This document shows, piece by piece, positions 37,929 to 54,525 of a stretch of 64,000 bases of DNA; within the stretch, counting starts at the first letter, position 1, and each line of letters starts with the position of its first letter. The DNA is taken from NCBI RefSeq assembly GCF_003586305.1, contig NZ_QXJI01000001.1, positions 620,001-684,000 of the forward strand. The letters are read 5' to 3'. This DNA comes from Cognatilysobacter tabacisoli (GTDB lineage: Bacteria; Pseudomonadota; Gammaproteobacteria; Xanthomonadales; Xanthomonadaceae). Under the pieces are notes generated by a model. That model searched no databases. It had not been told where the DNA came from and saw only the letters and a list, made by a program, of their open reading frames with translations. A program made the translations under genes and the position numbers.

Positions 37929-38813
37929 ATGCAGTTCAAGGATTACTACCAGACGCTCGGGGTCGAAGCCTCCGCCGGCGAGGCCGAGATCAAGACGGCC
38001 TACCGGCGGCTGGCGCGCAAGTACCACCCCGACGTCAGCAAGGAAGCCGGCGCCGAGGACAAGTTCAAGGCCGTCAACGAGGCCTATGAAGCGCTGCGCG
38101 ACCCCGACAAGCGCGCGGCCTACGACCAGCTGCGCGCGCGCGGCTACCGGCCGGGCGACGAGGTGCAGCCGCCGCCGGGCGGGTTTGGCGGCGGGCACGG
38201 CGGCGTCGACTTCGAGGAGATATTCGCCGGCGGCGGCGCCGCGGGCGGCTTCAGCGACTTCTTCGAGGGGCTGTTCGGGCGCGGACGGCCGGGTGCCGGA
38301 CCGCGCGGCCCGATGCCGCGCGGCGACACGCGCGCCAAGCTGGCCGTCGCGCTCGAAACCGTGCACGACGGCGGCAGCGTGCGCATCACGGTCAACGGCA
38401 AGACCCTCGACGTGCGCGTGCCCAAGGGCATCCGCCCGGGGCAGGTGATCCGGCTGGCCAAGCAGGGCAGCGGGCAGGGCGACCTGCTGCTGGAGATCGA
38501 GTACGCGGCGCACCCGAATTTCGAGGTCGAGGGCCGCAACGTGATCCACGTGCTGCCGATCGCGCCTTGGGAAGCCGCGCTCGGCGCCACCGTCAGCGTG
38601 CCGACGCTCGCCGGCCCGGTCGAGCTGAAGGTGCCGCCGAATTCCGAGGCCGGCCGCAAGCTGCGGCTGCGCGGACGGGGGCTGCCGGGCACGACGCCGG
38701 GCGACCAGATCGTCGAGCTCGAGGTGCTGGCGCCGCGCCCGCACACGGGCGCGCAGGCGCAGGCGTACGAGGGCCTGCGCGAGGCGTTCGGCAGCGACTG
38801 GCGCCGCGCATAG
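37929..38813 (+). CDS. DnaJ C-terminal domain co-chaperone, CbpA-like
   Basis: A 294-residue class II J-protein. J domain at 1-70 with HPD at 33-35 (ARKYHPDVSKEAG) that stimulates DnaK ATPase; a Gly/Phe-rich region at 80-125; then the two beta-rich substrate-binding domains (LDVRVPKGIRPGQVIRLAKQGS; APWEAALGATVSVPTLAGPVELKVPP). The Cys-rich zinc-finger domain of true DnaJ is missing, as in E. coli CbpA. A CbpM-like partner gene does not follow. Co-expression with the upstream Hsp20 gene is possible, interrupted by hairpins. Confidence 0.92.
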   Translation: MQFKDYYQTLGVEASAGEAEIKTAYRRLARKYHPDVSKEAGAEDKFKAVNEAYEALRDPDKRAAYDQLRARGYRPGDEVQPPPGGFGGGHGGVDFEEIFAGGGAAGGFSDFFEGLFGRGRPGAGPRGPMPRGDTRAKLAVALETVHDGGSVRITVNGKTLDVRVPKGIRPGQVIRLAKQGSGQGDLLLEIEYAAHPNFEVEGRNVIHVLPIAPWEAALGATVSVPTLAGPVELKVPPNSEAGRKLRLRGRGLPGTTPGDQIVELEVLAPRPHTGAQAQAYEGLREAFGSDWRRA

Positions 38814-38858
38814 CGGCGTAGGCACGGGCGCGCCCGGACGGCGCCCCGGTGGGGCGGG

Positions 38859-39224
38859 TCAGACGACGAGCAGCTGGCCGATGATCTCGGACAGGTCGGT
38901 CTCGCTGAAGGGCTTGGTGATGTAGGCCTTGGCGCCCTGGCGCATGCCCCAGACGCGGTCGGTGTCCTGGTCCTTCGTGGTCACCAGCACGACCGGGATG
39001 TGCGCGGTCGAGGGGTCCTTGCAGATCGAGCGCGTGGCCTGGAACCCGTTGAGGTTCGGCATCACGACGTCCATCAGCACCAGGTCGGGGCGTTCGCGCT
39101 TGGCGACCTCGACCCCGGCGGCCCCGTCCTCGGCGGTCAGCGCCTCGTGCCCCAGCTTTTCGACGATGCGGCGGATGCCCATCAGCTGCGACGGCGAGTC
39201 GTCGACGATCAAAATGCGCGCCAT
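38859..39224 (-). CDS. pilH: Single-domain response regulator, PilH type
   Basis: A 121-residue CheY-like receiver with no output domain: acidic pair Asp8-Asp9 (LIVDDSPSQ), phospho-acceptor Asp52 (LVLMDVVMP), Thr83 (VLVTTKDQDTD) and Lys104 (YITKPFS). The NLNGFQATRSICKDPSTAHIPVVLVTTK stretch follows Pseudomonas PilH closely, so it probably belongs to the Pil-Chp type IV pilus chemosensory system, although no other pil or chp gene is nearby. A good promoter (TTGCGG-N16-TACAAT) lies upstream. It could be a second copy; which of several xanthomonad PilH-like proteins it is cannot be decided here. Confidence 0.8.
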   Translation of the reverse strand: MARILIVDDSPSQLMGIRRIVEKLGHEALTAEDGAAGVEVAKRERPDLVLMDVVMPNLNGFQATRSICKDPSTAHIPVVLVTTKDQDTDRVWGMRQGAKAYITKPFSETDLSEIIGQLLVV

Positions 39225-39249
39225 GTGTGTCCCCCGGAACCTGTAACCG

Positions 39250-39277
39250 ATTGTAGCGGCCGGTCGTTCAGCCGCAA
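39250..39277 (-). promoter_or_regulatory. Sigma-70 promoter of the pilH-type gene
   Basis: On the minus strand: TTGCGG (39272-39277), 16-nt spacer, TACAAT (39250-39255). The expected start at about 39243 leaves a 20-nt leader with a GGGGG ribosome-binding site. Confidence 0.55.
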
Positions 39278-39323
39278 GCCAAGAAGGTGACGGCGGGGTT
39301 CACACAATCGCGCCCCGGCCCGA

Positions 39324-40316
39324 TCACAGTCGAACCAGCGTGCGTCCCAGCGAGCCGCCCGCCAGCATCGTCGGGAACACCTCCGGCAGCTGGGCGAGCG
39401 TGACCTCGCGGGTGCAGATCCGATCGAGGTGGCGGGGCTTCCAGTCGCCTGCAAGCTTCTCCCAGACCGCTTGGCGGATGTCGCGCGCGGTGCCGGCCGA
39501 CGCGACGCCGACCAGCGAGACGCCGCGGATGATGAACGGCATCACCGTCGTCGGCAGGTCCGCGGTCGCGGCGAGTCCCGCGCTGGCGACGTTGCCATAG
39601 GGGGCGGTCTGCGCCAGCAGGCTGTTCAGCATCGGCCCCCCGACGTTGTCGAGGCCGCCGCCGAAGCGCACCGACTCCATCGGCCGCGTGGTCGCCAGGG
39701 CATCGCGGCCGAGGACCTCGCTCGCGCCGATGCCCTTCAGGTAGTCGGCGTGCTCCGGCTTGCCGCTGATCGCGTGCACCTCGAACCCGGCCCGGCTGAA
39801 TATGTCGACCGCGAGCGACCCGACGCCGCCGGTCGCGCCGGTGACTGCGAGCGGGCCGAGGTCCGGCGTCTGCCGGTTGTCGTGCATCCGGTACAGCGCG
39901 AGCGCGGCGGTGAAGCCGGCGGTGCCGAGGATCATGCTCTCGCGCAGGTCGAGGCCGGCCGGCAGCGGGATCACCCATTTCGACTCGAGCCGTGCGTACT
40001 CGGCGTAGCCCCCGTCACGCGTCTCGCTGAGGCCGCAGCCGGTGACCAGCACCGCGTCGCCTTCGCGGAGCGCGGGGTCGGTACTCGCCACGACGTGGCC
40101 GGCCACGTCGATGCCGCCGTTGAGTGGAAAGCGACGCAGGATCTTGCCCTGGCCGGTGCCGGCGAGCGCGTCCTTGAAGTTCACCGACGAATACGCCGTC
40201 CGGATCACGACCTCGCCCGCGGACAGCGCGTCGAGCGTCATGTCCTCCAGGCCGCTGCGGTAGCCGGCGGCGTCGCTGTGGATGCGGAAGGCGTTGAAGC
40301 GGGCGGGCAGGCTCAT
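39324..40316 (-). CDS. acuI: YhdH/AcuI-type quinone oxidoreductase, putative acrylyl-CoA reductase (NADPH)
   Basis: A 330-residue medium-chain dehydrogenase/reductase without zinc ligands. N-terminal GroES-like domain with SSVNFKDALAGTGQGKI and PLNGGIDVAGHVV; NADPH-binding Rossmann fold with VTGATGGVGSLAVDIF; later a GASEVLGRDAL segment. These are hallmarks of the YhdH/AcuI family, which reduces acrylyl-CoA to propionyl-CoA and so removes a toxic electrophile. Length is standard. It stands between the pilH-type gene and a LOG-family gene, all leftward, with 99-112 nt gaps, so probably its own unit. Confidence 0.88.
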   Translation of the reverse strand: MSLPARFNAFRIHSDAAGYRSGLEDMTLDALSAGEVVIRTAYSSVNFKDALAGTGQGKILRRFPLNGGIDVAGHVVASTDPALREGDAVLVTGCGLSETRDGGYAEYARLESKWVIPLPAGLDLRESMILGTAGFTAALALYRMHDNRQTPDLGPLAVTGATGGVGSLAVDIFSRAGFEVHAISGKPEHADYLKGIGASEVLGRDALATTRPMESVRFGGGLDNVGGPMLNSLLAQTAPYGNVASAGLAATADLPTTVMPFIIRGVSLVGVASAGTARDIRQAVWEKLAGDWKPRHLDRICTREVTLAQLPEVFPTMLAGGSLGRTLVRL

Positions 40317-40428
40317 GCGCGTATGTCCGGCAGGCTCAGGGGGAAGGTCGCGCGGCCATTGTGCGACAGCGCAGCGGGCGCGCGACGGCGAGCCGACTAC
40401 GACGATCGCCGCAGGTGCAGCCGATGGG

Positions 40429-41022
40429 TCAGCGCAGCGCCTTCCGGCGCTTCTCGTCGAGCCACTTCGACGCCGCCGCGGGCGAGTACTCGCGCATCCA
40501 CGCCAGCATCGCGTCGAGGTCGTCGCCGTGCCACAGGTCGGCGCGCTGGTCCGGGTGGACGAAGCGCTCGGCCACCATGCGGTCGAGCATCGCGAACAGC
40601 GGCGCGTAGAAGCCGTCGACGTCGAGGAACGCGCACGGCTTGTCGCCGAGGCCGAGCTGGCGCCAGGTCAGCATCTCGAACATCTCGTCGAGCGTGCCGA
40701 AGCCGCCTGGCAGGGCGACGAAGGCGTCGGCCAGGTCGAACATGCGCGCCTTGCGCTCGTGCATCGAGCCGACGATCTCGAGGCGGGTCAGGCCCTTGTG
40801 CGCGACCTCCCAGTTCACGAGGTGCTCAGGGATCACGCCGATCACCTCGCCGCCGGCTTCGAGCGCCGCGTCGGCGACCAGGCCCATCAGGCCGACGTTG
40901 CCGCCGCCGTACACCAGTGCGATGCCGTCCTTCGCCAGCCGCGTGGCGAGCGCGATCGCGCGGTCGCTATAGGCCGACTTGGCGCCGGCGTTGGAGCCGC
41001 AGTAGACGCAGATGGATTTCAT
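40429..41022 (-). CDS. LOG family protein (TIGR00730 Rossmann fold; putative cytokinin riboside phosphoribohydrolase)
   Basis: A 197-residue protein beginning ICVYCGSNAGAKSAYS with the nucleotide-binding GGGNVGLMGLVADAAL and the family signature LPGGFGTLDEMFEMLTW, whose Arg and Glu residues act on the N-glycosidic bond. LOG proteins release free base from nucleoside 5'-monophosphates. Bacterial members may act on AMP or on cytokinin nucleotides; the true substrate cannot be read here. Start at 41022 is the family start; longer frames upstream are Arg-rich and lie over lpdA. Confidence 0.9.
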   Translation of the reverse strand: MKSICVYCGSNAGAKSAYSDRAIALATRLAKDGIALVYGGGNVGLMGLVADAALEAGGEVIGVIPEHLVNWEVAHKGLTRLEIVGSMHERKARMFDLADAFVALPGGFGTLDEMFEMLTWRQLGLGDKPCAFLDVDGFYAPLFAMLDRMVAERFVHPDQRADLWHGDDLDAMLAWMREYSPAAASKWLDEKRRKALR

Positions 41023-41216
41023 GGTGCCGTGACCGGTAATTCGTGATGGGTGGTTCGAAAGCGCAGACGCCGGGCGGTGCCCGGCGTCGGTTCCTGCCCG
41101 AGTCCCCCCTGAGTCAGGGGGACGGTTCGCGCTGTAGGCGCGAACGGACCAGGGGTGTGGCCCGCGAATGGCCTGGGGCTTGCGCGGCAGGCCGCAGGCA
41201 AACACACAGCCAACCG
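41023..41216. repeat. Intergenic cluster of three strong hairpins after lpdA
   Basis: Three stems lie close together: 41066-41075 with 41079-41088 (10 bp, 3-nt loop; probable lpdA terminator), 41102-41108 with 41117-41123 extended inward by TGA/TCA, and 41125-41132 with 41138-41145 (8 bp, loop TGTAG). The last two are separated by 1 nt and look like a dispersed palindromic (REP-like) unit. No gene lies in the 194 nt. Confidence 0.5.
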
Positions 41217-43943
<2,727 letters not shown>

Positions 43944-44020
43944 GGAGGCGTCCTTGGAAAGCTTGAAGTCGTTGGTTGGCGCGGCGCGTCACGCGACGCC
44001 GCGCCGGTGGGGCCGGTGAA

Positions 44021-46852
<2,832 letters not shown>

Positions 46853-46936
46853 GATGGTGATCGGGATACTCAGGGGGAAGGGCGGGGAGCGCCCGAATCG
46901 ACGCGATTCGCGCTATTCAGGCGGTCAAGAGTCGAA

Positions 46937-46942
46937 ATTATA
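46937..46942 (-). promoter_or_regulatory. -10 box (TATAAT, minus strand) of the sucA operon
   Basis: A perfect TATAAT on the minus strand, with an AT-rich downstream edge in otherwise GC-rich DNA. No good -35 at 17 nt. Expected start near 46930 gives a leader of about 78 nt. Confidence 0.55.
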
Positions 46943-47007
46943 GCCCCAGCGTCCCGGTGAACGGGTGCGCGGAACCATCAAACCTTGGTCGGACGGCGAA
47001 GCGGGCC

Positions 47008-47913
47008 TCAGATGCCGAGGGCGCGGAACTCGGTGACCGGGCGTGCGCGCTCCCAGAACGGCTCGAACTCGTAGCGCAGCTGGCGTGCGCGCGCGCCGCC
47101 GTCGATGCGCGTGTCGCCGTCGAACCGGTGGCCCAGCGGGCGGTAGTACCAGCCGTCGCGATCGTTCACGGCGAACGCCGCTGGGTACTCGCGGTCGCCG
47201 GGCTCCTCGACCGCGCGGAATGCGAACGCGCTCGGCAGCCGCTGCGACAGGCCGATCAGCGGTGCGACCGCGCGCTGGGCCGCCGCCGGGTCGTGCAGCA
47301 GCACGTGGACCTCGCCGCGGTGGGTGGCGAAGCGGCGGAACGCGGCGACCACCTCGGGCACGTCGAGCACGCCGGGGTCGAGGCTGCGCGAGTAGACGAA
47401 CACCGACCGGCCGGCGCTGGCGATCACGCCGAGCATCGCCGCGCGCGCGCCCTCGCGCGTATCGACCGGGTTGGCCGCGTCGAGCCGGCGACGCATGGTC
47501 AGGTGCTCGATCCCGGCCTCGACGAAGCGCGCGCCTTCGGGCAGGAAGCCGTTCCGCGCGTAGAACTCGATCGCACTGGCCTGCGCGTGCAGCGACAGCT
47601 CGTGCCAGCCCAGCCGCCGCGCTTCCTCGATCAGCGCCGCGAGCAGCGCGTCGCCGACGCCGCGCCCGCGCCAGTCGGCGAGCACCGCCATGCGGCCGAT
47701 CCGCCGCGACGGCGTCAGCCGCCCGGTGCCGATCGGCCGGCCGTCGGCGTCGCGGGCGAGCACGTGGCGGCACTCGGGATCGAGCGCGTCGAGTTCGATC
47801 TCGGCCGGCACGCCCTGTTCGCGGATGAACACCGCCTCGCGGACGAGGCGCAGCTCGGGCAGCGCGGTCGCGTAGTCGACCGGCTCCACGCTGATGCCGG
47901 TGGGCGGGCTCAT
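47008..47913 (-). CDS. GNAT family N-acetyltransferase fused to a C-terminal domain of unknown function
   Basis: A 301-residue protein. Residues 8-145 are a GNAT domain: LVREAVFIREQGVPAEIE (as in ElaA-like members), acetyl-CoA-binding RIGRMAVLADWRGRGVGDALL, and AIEFYARNGFLPEG. Residues 150-301 form a second domain (SAGRSVFVYSRSLDPGVLDVPEVVAAFRRFATHRGEVHVLLHD) that resembles a phospholipase D-like/DUF fold but lacks a clear HKD motif. The ATG overlaps the roxA stop by 4 nt. GNAT genes next to roxA and purB are seen in other gammaproteobacteria. Substrate unknown. Confidence 0.82.
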   Translation of the reverse strand: MSPPTGISVEPVDYATALPELRLVREAVFIREQGVPAEIELDALDPECRHVLARDADGRPIGTGRLTPSRRIGRMAVLADWRGRGVGDALLAALIEEARRLGWHELSLHAQASAIEFYARNGFLPEGARFVEAGIEHLTMRRRLDAANPVDTREGARAAMLGVIASAGRSVFVYSRSLDPGVLDVPEVVAAFRRFATHRGEVHVLLHDPAAAQRAVAPLIGLSQRLPSAFAFRAVEEPGDREYPAAFAVNDRDGWYYRPLGHRFDGDTRIDGGARARQLRYEFEPFWERARPVTEFRALGI

Positions 47914-49178
47914 TCCTCTTCGTCTCCGTCGCGCTGCAGGCTGTAGTGGCCGGCGCCGAGCAGGCCGATCACGCAGTCGCGCCCGGCCTCGCCGAGCGAG
48001 GCGTACAGCGCGCCGTCGATCGCGCCGGCGTTGGCGATCCGCGAGGCGTCTTTCGCCGGCAGCGCGTGCTCGGCGCCGCTGACGTACAGGCGTGCCTCGC
48101 GGCCGGCGCGGCGCCACGCCATGCGCGAGTACGGGTGGCGGTGCAGCGTCGCGCCGTGCTCGAGGTCCCACTCGACCTCGATCCGCGAGCGCGGCTCGCC
48201 GCCGGCGGCGACTTCCCCGGCGGCACGGTAGACGGTGATGAAGCGCCCGAACCAGTCGCCGAGGCGGTCCGGATCGTTCATGCGCAGCATGTTCAGGGCC
48301 TCGACGACGCGCGTCATGGCCGCCGCGTCGATCTCGGCCGGGTCCTGTGCCGGGGCCAGGTCCGGGTCGCGGAACCGCAGCGACTCGTCGGCCTCGCTGG
48401 CGAGCGTGTCGACGAAGTCGCCGAGCAGCTCCGCAGCCGACGGCGCGCGCATGCCGATCGAGAACGTCAGGCACGCGTCTTCGGCGACGCCGTGGTGCGG
48501 CACACCGGGCGGCAGGTACAGCATGTCGCCGGGGCCGAGCACCCACTCGTGGGTCGGGGTGAAATCCCGCAGCAGCTTGAGCTCCACGTCGTTGCGGAAC
48601 GCCAGCGGCGGCGCGTCGCCGGCGTCGACCTGCCAGCGGCGGTGGCCCTGGCCCTGCAGCAGGAACACGTCGTACTGGTCGACGTGCGCGCCAACCGAAC
48701 CGCCGGGCGCAGCGAACGACACCATGACGTCATCGATGCGCCAGCGCGGCAGGAAGGCAAATGCCGGCAGCAGCGCGGCGACGTCGGCGTCCCACTTGTC
48801 GACGTCCTGCACGAGCAGGGTCCAGTCCTGCGTCGGCAGGCCCGGGAACTCGGCCTCGTCGAACGGGCCGTGCCGCACGCTCCACGCGTCGCGCGCGCGG
48901 TCGTGCTGGATCAGCCGCGCCAGCACGCCGTCCTCGCAGGCCAGCCCGGCGAGGTCCTCGGGCTGCAGCGGCGCCTCGAAGCCGGGAAAGGCGTTGCGGA
49001 TCAGCAGCGGGCGCTTCTGCCAGTAGTCGCGCAGGAACGCCGCCGGCGCCATGCCGAGCGGGGGCAGGGCGCGCGCGTCGATCTCGATCGGCAGCGGCCG
49101 GGCGGTGGGCGCGGCCGCGCGGGCCGGAGACGTGCGGGCCTTCGGGCGGCGTGCGGGGGTCTTGCGGGTCGGGGTCAT
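47910..49178 (-). CDS. roxA: Ribosomal oxygenase RoxA (YcfD-type; uL16 arginine hydroxylase)
   Basis: A 422-residue JmjC-type cupin. Iron-binding HxD is His165-x-Asp167 in VGAHVDQYDVFLLQ; the distal histidine is in LPPGVPHHGV. A C-terminal winged-helix region follows (ALYASLGEAGRDCVIGLL). E. coli YcfD hydroxylates an arginine of ribosomal protein uL16 using Fe(II) and 2-oxoglutarate. The first 28 residues are an extra Arg/Ala/Pro-rich extension absent from YcfD. It overlaps the VOC gene upstream and the GNAT gene downstream by 4 nt each, so all three are probably translated together. Confidence 0.9.
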   Translation of the reverse strand: MTPTRKTPARRPKARTSPARAAAPTARPLPIEIDARALPPLGMAPAAFLRDYWQKRPLLIRNAFPGFEAPLQPEDLAGLACEDGVLARLIQHDRARDAWSVRHGPFDEAEFPGLPTQDWTLLVQDVDKWDADVAALLPAFAFLPRWRIDDVMVSFAAPGGSVGAHVDQYDVFLLQGQGHRRWQVDAGDAPPLAFRNDVELKLLRDFTPTHEWVLGPGDMLYLPPGVPHHGVAEDACLTFSIGMRAPSAAELLGDFVDTLASEADESLRFRDPDLAPAQDPAEIDAAAMTRVVEALNMLRMNDPDRLGDWFGRFITVYRAAGEVAAGGEPRSRIEVEWDLEHGATLHRHPYSRMAWRRAGREARLYVSGAEHALPAKDASRIANAGAIDGALYASLGEAGRDCVIGLLGAGHYSLQRDGDEEE

Positions 49179-49573
49179 GCGGAGATCTCGTCGTAGCCGC
49201 GTCCGAGGAACTGCAGCAGGCACCAGCCGTGGCCGAACGGGTCGGCGAGCTGGACGATGCGGCCCCAGGCCGCGGTGCGGATGGCGCCTTCGGCGACGGC
49301 GCCCGCGGCCGTGGCGCGGGCCAGCGCGGCGTCGAGGTCGTCGACGACAACGTCGACGTGCAGCGGGGTCCAGTGGCGGTCGTAGGTGCGGGGCGAAGCG
49401 GCCGCGCCGACGCTCGCGGCGGGCTGGGCGAGCAGGTACAGCGGCGAGGAGCCGCCGACCAGCTCGACGGCGGCGTCACCGAAGCGGCGGGCCGCGCTGA
49501 AGCCGAAGGCCCGCGTGTAGAACGCTTCGGCGGCGGCGAGGTCGGGCACGTCGAGGTTGATCAGCAGGTCCAT
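49175..49573 (-). CDS. VOC family protein (glyoxalase/bleomycin-resistance fold)
   Basis: A 132-residue single VOC domain made of two beta-alpha-beta-beta-beta units: LLINLDVPDLAAAEAFYTRAFGF, then VVVDDLDAALARATAAGA and IVQLADPFGHGWCLLQFL. It resembles the PhnB/YkcA-like uncharacterised members; metal ligands are not fully clear. Substrate unknown. Overlaps roxA by 4 nt and lies 36 nt after purB, so it is part of the same leftward unit. Confidence 0.88.
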   Translation of the reverse strand: MDLLINLDVPDLAAAEAFYTRAFGFSAARRFGDAAVELVGGSSPLYLLAQPAASVGAAASPRTYDRHWTPLHVDVVVDDLDAALARATAAGAVAEGAIRTAAWGRIVQLADPFGHGWCLLQFLGRGYDEISA

Positions 49574-49609
49574 CGTCGCTCCGTCCCTCCGCGCGCTCGC
49601 GTCGCGGGC

Positions 49610-52561
<2,952 letters not shown>

Positions 52562-52593
52562 GGCCGCCCCCGGATAACGTCATCGCGAACGGC

Positions 52594-53271
52594 TCAGCCG
52601 TTCTTCGCCGGGGGCTCCGGCGGCAGCGGCGGCTCGGGCGGCAGCGGCGGCGCCGGGGCCTCGGCCGTGTCCTTGCGGCACTCGTCGATGTCGCTCTCGT
52701 CCATCGTGGCGTACGGGGCGAACTGCGGGATCGCCGCCGCGGCGGCGCGCTGGGCCTGCAGCATGCCCGGCATGCGGTCGCACAGCTTCAGCGCCGCGAC
52801 GCGGATGCCGTCGGCTTCGGCCTCGATGCGCTTTTCGACGTCGCCCGGGTCGTTGCCCGACAGCACGGCGCCCAGCGATTCCTTCATCGCCTTGGTCGCC
52901 AGGTCCGCGCCCTGGATGCCGATCTCGGCCCCGGCGCTGGCGATCCCGGAAATCTCGGTGCGGTAGGCAAGCATCAGTGCGCGCTGGGCGTCGTCGAGCG
53001 TGACCTGCTTGCCGTCGATCCACAGGTCGCCCTGCGGGGTGATCTCGGCCTTGGGGACGCCGCCGCGGGCGTCGAGGGTGATGTTCTCGGTCGCCATCTT
53101 GTCGCGGACCTTAGCGGCCACCTTGCCGGCGACCTTGCCGAGGACGGAGACGTCGGCGCTGGCGTCGGCTTCCGGTGCGGCCGGGGCGGGCGGCTCGCGG
53201 TTGCAGCCGACCGCGAGGACGGCCGTCAGCAGCGCGAGGGCGAGGGGGGCGGTGCGGAGGGTCATGCGCAT
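52594..53271 (-). CDS. DUF2884 (YggN-type) family lipoprotein
   Basis: A 225-residue protein with a lipobox ending at Cys23 (AVGC). The core shows the YggN/DUF2884 pattern: DLWIDGKQVTLDDAQRALMLAYRTEISGIASAGAEIGIQGADLATKAM in outline, preceded by an ITLDARGGVPKAEITPQG strand. Members are periplasmic proteins of unknown function. A conserved Cys pair (LKLCDRM and DECRKD) suggests a disulfide. The C-terminus is Pro/Glu-rich. It is convergent with fumC. Confidence 0.75.
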   Translation of the reverse strand: MRMTLRTAPLALALLTAVLAVGCNREPPAPAAPEADASADVSVLGKVAGKVAAKVRDKMATENITLDARGGVPKAEITPQGDLWIDGKQVTLDDAQRALMLAYRTEISGIASAGAEIGIQGADLATKAMKESLGAVLSGNDPGDVEKRIEAEADGIRVAALKLCDRMPGMLQAQRAAAAAIPQFAPYATMDESDIDECRKDTAEAPAPPLPPEPPLPPEPPAKNG

Positions 53272-53330
53272 GGTCGTTCTCGCAGGAGGTTCGTTGGGAC
53301 AGGCGGCGGAGTGGGCGGGTCCGATCAGGC

Positions 53331-53360
53331 TTCGAGGGGTCCGGATTCGAGGGGTCCGGA
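53331..53360. repeat. Perfect tandem 15-bp direct repeat
   Basis: TTCGAGGGGTCCGGA occurs twice with no spacer (53331-53345 and 53346-53360), about 60-90 nt upstream of the DUF2884-type gene start. Confidence 0.8.
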
Positions 53361-53400
53361 TGGCTTGCCTGGCGGAACCTGACCGCGTTCGGGTCGTCGG

Positions 53401-53422
53401 GCCCGGCCATTCATGGCCGGGC
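53401..53422 (-). terminator. Hairpin after the ABC permease gene
   Basis: GCCCGGCCA (53401-53409) pairs perfectly with TGGCCGGGC (53414-53422) around TTCA, 41 nt beyond the end of the GntR/ABC operon. No T-run, so termination strength is uncertain. Confidence 0.4.
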
Positions 53423-53463
53423 GTTCGACATGCCGCGCGGCAGTGCCGCGCAAGCGGCTTGCC

Positions 53464-54525
53464 TCACCCCTCGTCGCGCCACCGGCGCAGGCGGATCGCA
53501 CCGACGATCATCGCGACGCCGGCCACCGCACCGATCCACATCTCGGGGCGCAGGAACGCCGCGTAGGTGTTCGGGATCGACAGCATCTGGCGGACGTTCT
53601 CGATGCCGTCGGACGCCACCACCAGCTCGTCGCCGCGGTACAGCAGGTCGCTGCCGGGGACGGTGCTGAGCAGGCCGCGGGCGACGACGTGCTTCCAGAA
53701 CCAGCCCGCATCGAGGTTGAAGAAGTGCATCAGGTCGAACCAGGTGACGAAGATGCCGGCGAACAGCGGGATCATCAGCGCCCACAGGAACGGCTTGCTG
53801 CGGGCCCACGAGGAGCACAGCATCAACCAGCCGACGGTCGGCAGGGCCCACACCGCGTACACCGGGATCGACGCCAGCAGCTGCGCACCGATCTGCAGCG
53901 GGCTCGCCGGACCCCAGATCAGGGTGTACGGGTTGCCGCCGTGGATCAGCACGACGACGCTGATCAGCGCGAGAAAGCCGATCATCGTGATCACGCCCGC
54001 CACCGTGGCCATCACCGGCGCCATCAGCGTGGCGCTGGCGACCTTGGACAGCACGGTCTCGGTGTCGGACACCGGCAGCGACTTCCAGAACAGCACGCTG
54101 CGGTCCTTGCGCTCGTCGTAGAGGCTGCCCAGGCAGTAGAAGAACACGACGAACGCCAGCACGATCAGCGGCCAGGTCGAGGCCATGAACAGGCTGACGT
54201 CCAGCGCCTGACCGACCTCGATCAGGTCGTTCGCGCTGAGCTTCTCGGTCAGCATGCCCAGGTCGAGCCCGTTGACCTTGAAGCTGCCGCCATCGACGTT
54301 GATCTGCGCGTCGTTGGGGATGCGGCGCGCGGCGATCTCGCCGACGACGATGCCCATCAGCGACAGCAGCAGGAAGATGCCGCCGGCGACCAGCGGGGCC
54401 CAGAAGAACCCGCCCTTGTGCTCCCAGAACTCGCGCCGCAGCAGCAGCCGCAGCTTGTGGGTCGGATGCGGCGCGCCGACGGGCGCGCGGGTATCGGCGA
54501 TGGCCGATCCAAACGTAGCGTTCAT
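53464..54525 (-). CDS. ABC-2 type transporter permease of the GntR/YtrA operon
   Basis: A 353-residue membrane protein with about six hydrophobic segments (FFWAPLVAGGIFLLLSLMGIVV; WPLIVLAFVVFFYCLGSLY; VMATVAGVITMIGFLALISVVVLI; and others). The SLYDERKDRSVLFWKSLPVSD motif is typical of ABC-2 permeases. A large periplasmic loop lies between segments 1 and 2. Substrate unknown; such systems have been linked to envelope stress and antimicrobial resistance. The ATG overlaps the ATPase stop by 4 nt. Confidence 0.9.
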   Translation of the reverse strand: MNATFGSAIADTRAPVGAPHPTHKLRLLLRREFWEHKGGFFWAPLVAGGIFLLLSLMGIVVGEIAARRIPNDAQINVDGGSFKVNGLDLGMLTEKLSANDLIEVGQALDVSLFMASTWPLIVLAFVVFFYCLGSLYDERKDRSVLFWKSLPVSDTETVLSKVASATLMAPVMATVAGVITMIGFLALISVVVLIHGGNPYTLIWGPASPLQIGAQLLASIPVYAVWALPTVGWLMLCSSWARSKPFLWALMIPLFAGIFVTWFDLMHFFNLDAGWFWKHVVARGLLSTVPGSDLLYRGDELVVASDGIENVRQMLSIPNTYAAFLRPEMWIGAVAGVAMIVGAIRLRRWRDEG

